Source of the DNA: Oligoflexales bacterium | GTDB lineage: Bacteria; Bdellovibrionota; Oligoflexia; Oligoflexales; Oligoflexaceae | Assembly: GCA_015232735.1 (NCBI GenBank) | Contig: JADFZC010000112.1 | Coordinates: 1-7,697 of the forward strand | Length of the DNA stretch: 7,697 nt | Reading direction: 5' to 3' | Shown: positions 7,489 through 7,697 of the stretch, piece after piece | How positions within the stretch are numbered: position 1 is the first letter of the stretch | Layout: every line of letters begins with the position of its first letter | The notes under the pieces: model-generated | Seen by the model: the letters and a program-made list of their open reading frames with translations, nothing else | Database searches by the model: none | Told to the model about the DNA's origin: nothing | Made by a program: the position numbers and the translations under genes

Positions 7489-7697
7489 CGCCAGAGAATA
7501 AGTGTGTAATTACCGCTCGAGTTGGTGCGTACACCTTGTTTGTTTTTGGTTGTTGTATTGGTTGCCTCAACCCACGCGTCAGATAGCGCAACGTTGCTTG
7601 CTGTCACAGTACCGGTGACCGTGCGGGTCGTCGTTGGTAAAGTGATTGTGAGCGCGCCACTATCCGTTACCGCGAGCGAGCCAGTCGTACTATTATA
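7470..7697 (-). CDS. Fragment of a surface-type protein with a carboxypeptidase-regulatory-like repeat (open at 5' end, 3' end disrupted)
   Basis: The minus-strand frame from 7697 to TGA 7470-7472 encodes 75 residues and is open to the right edge. Residues ~27-65 fit the carboxypeptidase regulatory-like / bacterial Ig-type beta-sandwich pattern: TVTGTVTASN, ALSDAWVEATN, then TNSSGNYTL. The stretch is very rich in Thr, Ser and Val, typical of secreted or cell-surface proteins. After GNYTL a normal domain continues with a hydrophobic strand and a Gly-Thr-Tyr turn; instead the frame runs through ILWRCRWKK and stops inside the start of the kinase gene, overlapping it by 19 bases. The last ~10 residues are therefore probably not native. 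GC content here is visibly higher than in most of the window. This may be DNA from another locus or organism joined at about 7500. Confidence 0.6.
   Translation of the reverse strand, partial: YNSTTGSLAVTDSGALTITLPTTTRTVTGTVTASNVALSDAWVEATNTTTKNKQGVRTNSSGNYTLILWRCRWKK

Overview
This 7.7 kb window looks like a fragment of the chromosome of a Gram-negative bacterium rich in two-component signalling. It may be a whole metagenomic contig, because both ends fall inside genes. Most of it is moderately A+T-rich. The combination of a lipoprotein-like chymotrypsin-fold protease, a membrane-bound CheA-like kinase and a histidine kinase/receiver/adenylate cyclase fusion would fit Bdellovibrionota/Oligoflexia or another deltaproteobacterial-type lineage. 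That placement is inferred from architecture only.

Layout. (1) 2-1252, plus strand: the C-terminal 416 residues of a cysteine-rich, probably exported protein of unknown function, open to the left edge. (2) 1253-1623: A+T-rich gap with no convincing gene. (3) 1624-3924, plus: a 766-residue membrane kinase with a periplasmic sensor, HAMP, PAS-like region, HPt domain and CheA-type ATPase domain, but no CheW-like domain. (4) 3925-4319: A+T-rich intergenic region with a possible terminator, a TTGACA element and a perfect 10-bp inverted repeat next to an A tract. (5) 4320-5126, plus: a secreted or lipid-anchored serine protease with an intact catalytic triad. (6) 5137-7488, minus, convergent with the protease and only 10 bp away: a histidine kinase with a degenerate receiver, a canonical receiver and a class III adenylate cyclase domain. 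(7) 7470-7697, minus: a fragment of a surface-type protein with a carboxypeptidase-regulatory-like beta-sandwich repeat.

How the parts could work together. The plus-strand kinase carries an HPt histidine and the minus-strand hybrid kinase carries an intact receiver feeding a cyclase. A phosphorelay that sets cAMP level is therefore conceivable, but nothing in the sequence proves that the two proteins talk to each other.

The most noteworthy observation is at the right edge. The hybrid kinase has no ribosome binding site and no sensor domain, and the beta-sandwich reading frame collapses at the same place, about 7498-7510. Both proteins appear truncated at one point. This is best explained by an assembly chimera or a real rearrangement, and the last ~190 bases should not be taken as native context without read support. 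I found no CRISPR array, tRNA, rRNA, insertion sequence or attachment site, and no clear sign of a wholly new system.
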